64,000 nt of DNA from Oharaeibacter diazotrophicus (GTDB taxonomy: Bacteria > Pseudomonadota > Alphaproteobacteria > Rhizobiales > Pleomorphomonadaceae): the NCBI RefSeq assembly GCF_004362745.1, contig NZ_SNXY01000012.1, positions 62,001-126,000 on the forward strand, in the 5' to 3' direction. Positions 62,808 to 64,000 of this stretch are shown one piece after another (position 1 is the first letter of the stretch; each line of letters begins with the position of its first letter). The notes under the pieces were generated by a model. It was not told where the DNA came from, did no database searches, and saw nothing but the letters and a program-made list of their open reading frames with translations. The position numbers and the translations under genes were made by a program.

Positions 62808-64000
62808 GCCGGGCCGTGCTGGAAGCCGCCTTCGCCGAGCACCGCGCCGGCCGCCTCGACGCCGCCGTCGCCGGCTACCGCGCCGTGCTCGCCGACGATC
62901 CGCGCGACGCCGACGCGCTCAACCTGCTCGCCGTCGCCCGGCGTGCGCAGGGGGCGGTCGGCGAGGCGATCGGGCTGCTCGCCCGGGCGGTCACGGTCAA
63001 GCCCGGTTTCGTCGACGCCTGGTACAACTATGGCAACGCGCTCGCCGCCGCAGGCGAGCACGGCGGCGCCGCCAACGCCTACCGGCGGGTCGTGGCGCTG
63101 GAGCCGGAGCGCGCCGCCGCCCACGCCTCGCTCGGCGTCACGCTCGCCGAGGTCGGCGACCTCGCGGGCGCGGCGGCGGCCTACGAGCGCGCGCTCGCGG
63201 TCGATCCGGAGCACGCCGTCGCCCGCCACAACCTCGGCAACCTTTTGCCCGACCTCGGCCGGCCGCACGAGGGCGCGGCGCACCTGCGCCGGGTCGCGGC
63301 GGCGCGGCCGGACCTCGCCGAGGCGCGCTACAACCTCGCCATCGCGCTGCTCCGGCTCGGCGACTACGCCACCGGCTTCCGGCTCTACGAATCGCGCTGG
63401 GACGCGCCGGGCTTCACCGGTCGGCGCTTCTACCGCCGGCTGCCGACCTGGACCGGTGCGCCGTTCCAGGGCCGCCGGTTGGTGGTCCACGCCGAGCAGG
63501 GCCTCGGCGACACGCTGCAATTCGTCCGCTTCGCGCCGCTGGTGCGCTCGCTCGGCGGCACGCTGACGCTGCAAGTGCAGTCGGGCCTCGTCCGTCTGCT
63601 CGACGGGCTCAAGGGCGCGGACGCCGTGGTCGGGGAGGGCGCCGAGGTGCCGGGCCAGGACCTCGTCGCGCCGATGATGAGCCTGCCGCACCTGCTAGGC
63701 CTGACGCTCGGGTCGATCCCGGCGCGGGTGCCCTACCTGTTCGCCGACCTCGAACGGGTGGCGCGCTGGCGCGACCGGCTGCACCCGCGGGCCGGCGAGC
63801 GGCTGGTCGCGGTCGGCTTCCGCGGCAATCCCGCCGGCTCGATCGACCGCGGCCGCAGTCTCTCCGATCCGGCGCTGCTCGCCCCGCTCGCGGCCGTGCC
63901 GGGGGTGCGGCTGATCGCGGTCAACAAGCTCGACCCGGCCGAGACCGTGGAGGTCGGCGGTGTCACCCGGCTCGCGGCGGAGATGGCGTTGGAGCATCCC
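62804..64000 (+). CDS. TPR-glycosyltransferase, single module, 3' end outside the window
   Basis: The 399 visible codons start with a TTG (GGGAGG 6 bases upstream) as MSRAVLEAAFAEHRAGRLDA. About six TPR repeats (YRRVVALEPERAAAHASLGV, YERALAVDPEHAVARHNLGN) are followed by a glycosyltransferase domain with HAEQGLGDTLQFVRFAPLV and FRGNPAGSIDRGRSLSD. Here Arg-Gly-Asn-Pro replaces the Gln-Gly-Asn-Pro of the modules in the preceding gene. It is the fourth module in the locus and continues beyond base 64,000. Confidence 0.85.
   Translation, partial: MSRAVLEAAFAEHRAGRLDAAVAGYRAVLADDPRDADALNLLAVARRAQGAVGEAIGLLARAVTVKPGFVDAWYNYGNALAAAGEHGGAANAYRRVVALEPERAAAHASLGVTLAEVGDLAGAAAAYERALAVDPEHAVARHNLGNLLPDLGRPHEGAAHLRRVAAARPDLAEARYNLAIALLRLGDYATGFRLYESRWDAPGFTGRRFYRRLPTWTGAPFQGRRLVVHAEQGLGDTLQFVRFAPLVRSLGGTLTLQVQSGLVRLLDGLKGADAVVGEGAEVPGQDLVAPMMSLPHLLGLTLGSIPARVPYLFADLERVARWRDRLHPRAGERLVAVGFRGNPAGSIDRGRSLSDPALLAPLAAVPGVRLIAVNKLDPAETVEVGGVTRLAAEMALEHP

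Overview
This GC-rich window has the gene order and protein types of an alphaproteobacterium of the order Hyphomicrobiales (Rhizobiales). The strongest evidence is the order tsaB-rimI-fur/mur-plsC-miaB-phoH-ybeY-corC-lnt-XRE-metK-trmB followed by rimP-nusA-ylxR-infB-rbfA-truB, which is typical of that order. A family-level placement cannot be made safely from this window. No rRNA, tRNA, CRISPR array, insertion sequence or prophage was seen, and no stretch over 300 bases lacks a gene.

Region 1 (1-24,380, almost all minus strand) is the housekeeping cluster for translation, tRNA and rRNA modification and the cell envelope. It carries accessory genes not expected inside it: a secreted GloVer-repeat protein and a glutathione S-transferase between rbfA and truB, two YcxB-like membrane proteins between infB and rbfA, and adhP plus a polysaccharide pyruvyl transferase between rimP and trmB. 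The rimP-nusA-infB operon has a good sigma-70 promoter followed by an intrinsic terminator inside its leader, which suggests attenuation.

Region 2 (24,534-39,248) is mixed. It holds two RNA methyltransferase genes, a glycosyltransferase divergent from a Wza-type export lipoprotein, two small unknown genes, an FtsK-type translocase without membrane segments, an MgtC/DUF4010 membrane protein, an OmpR-type two-component system, a Ser/Pro-rich unknown protein, cyclopropane fatty acid synthase and a small secreted protein.

Region 3 (39,254-48,967) is an anaerobic redox island. A complete NAD-reducing [NiFe] hydrogenase operon (hoxFUYH plus its maturation protease) diverges from a pyruvate:ferredoxin oxidoreductase type operon. 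The last gene of the latter fuses a GltD-like flavin oxidoreductase to a 2[4Fe-4S] ferredoxin. The shared promoter region holds two FNR/FixK-like boxes 35 bp apart, each placed to serve one operon. A perfect FNR box also lies before adhP, so H2/NADH, pyruvate/ferredoxin/NAD(P)H and alcohol metabolism are probably induced together when oxygen is low.

Region 4 (49,254-64,000) holds a cysteine-free, RTX-like secreted protein of about 2,759 residues. It is built from 46-residue units in a 690-bp (230-residue) higher-order repeat present about ten times, and it ends in a type I secretion-like C-terminal domain and a strong terminator. Next come a 1,678-residue protein with three TPR-plus-glycosyltransferase modules and the start of a fourth such module as a separate gene. 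The arrangement suggests a giant secreted surface protein with its own glycosylation machinery. That link is inference.
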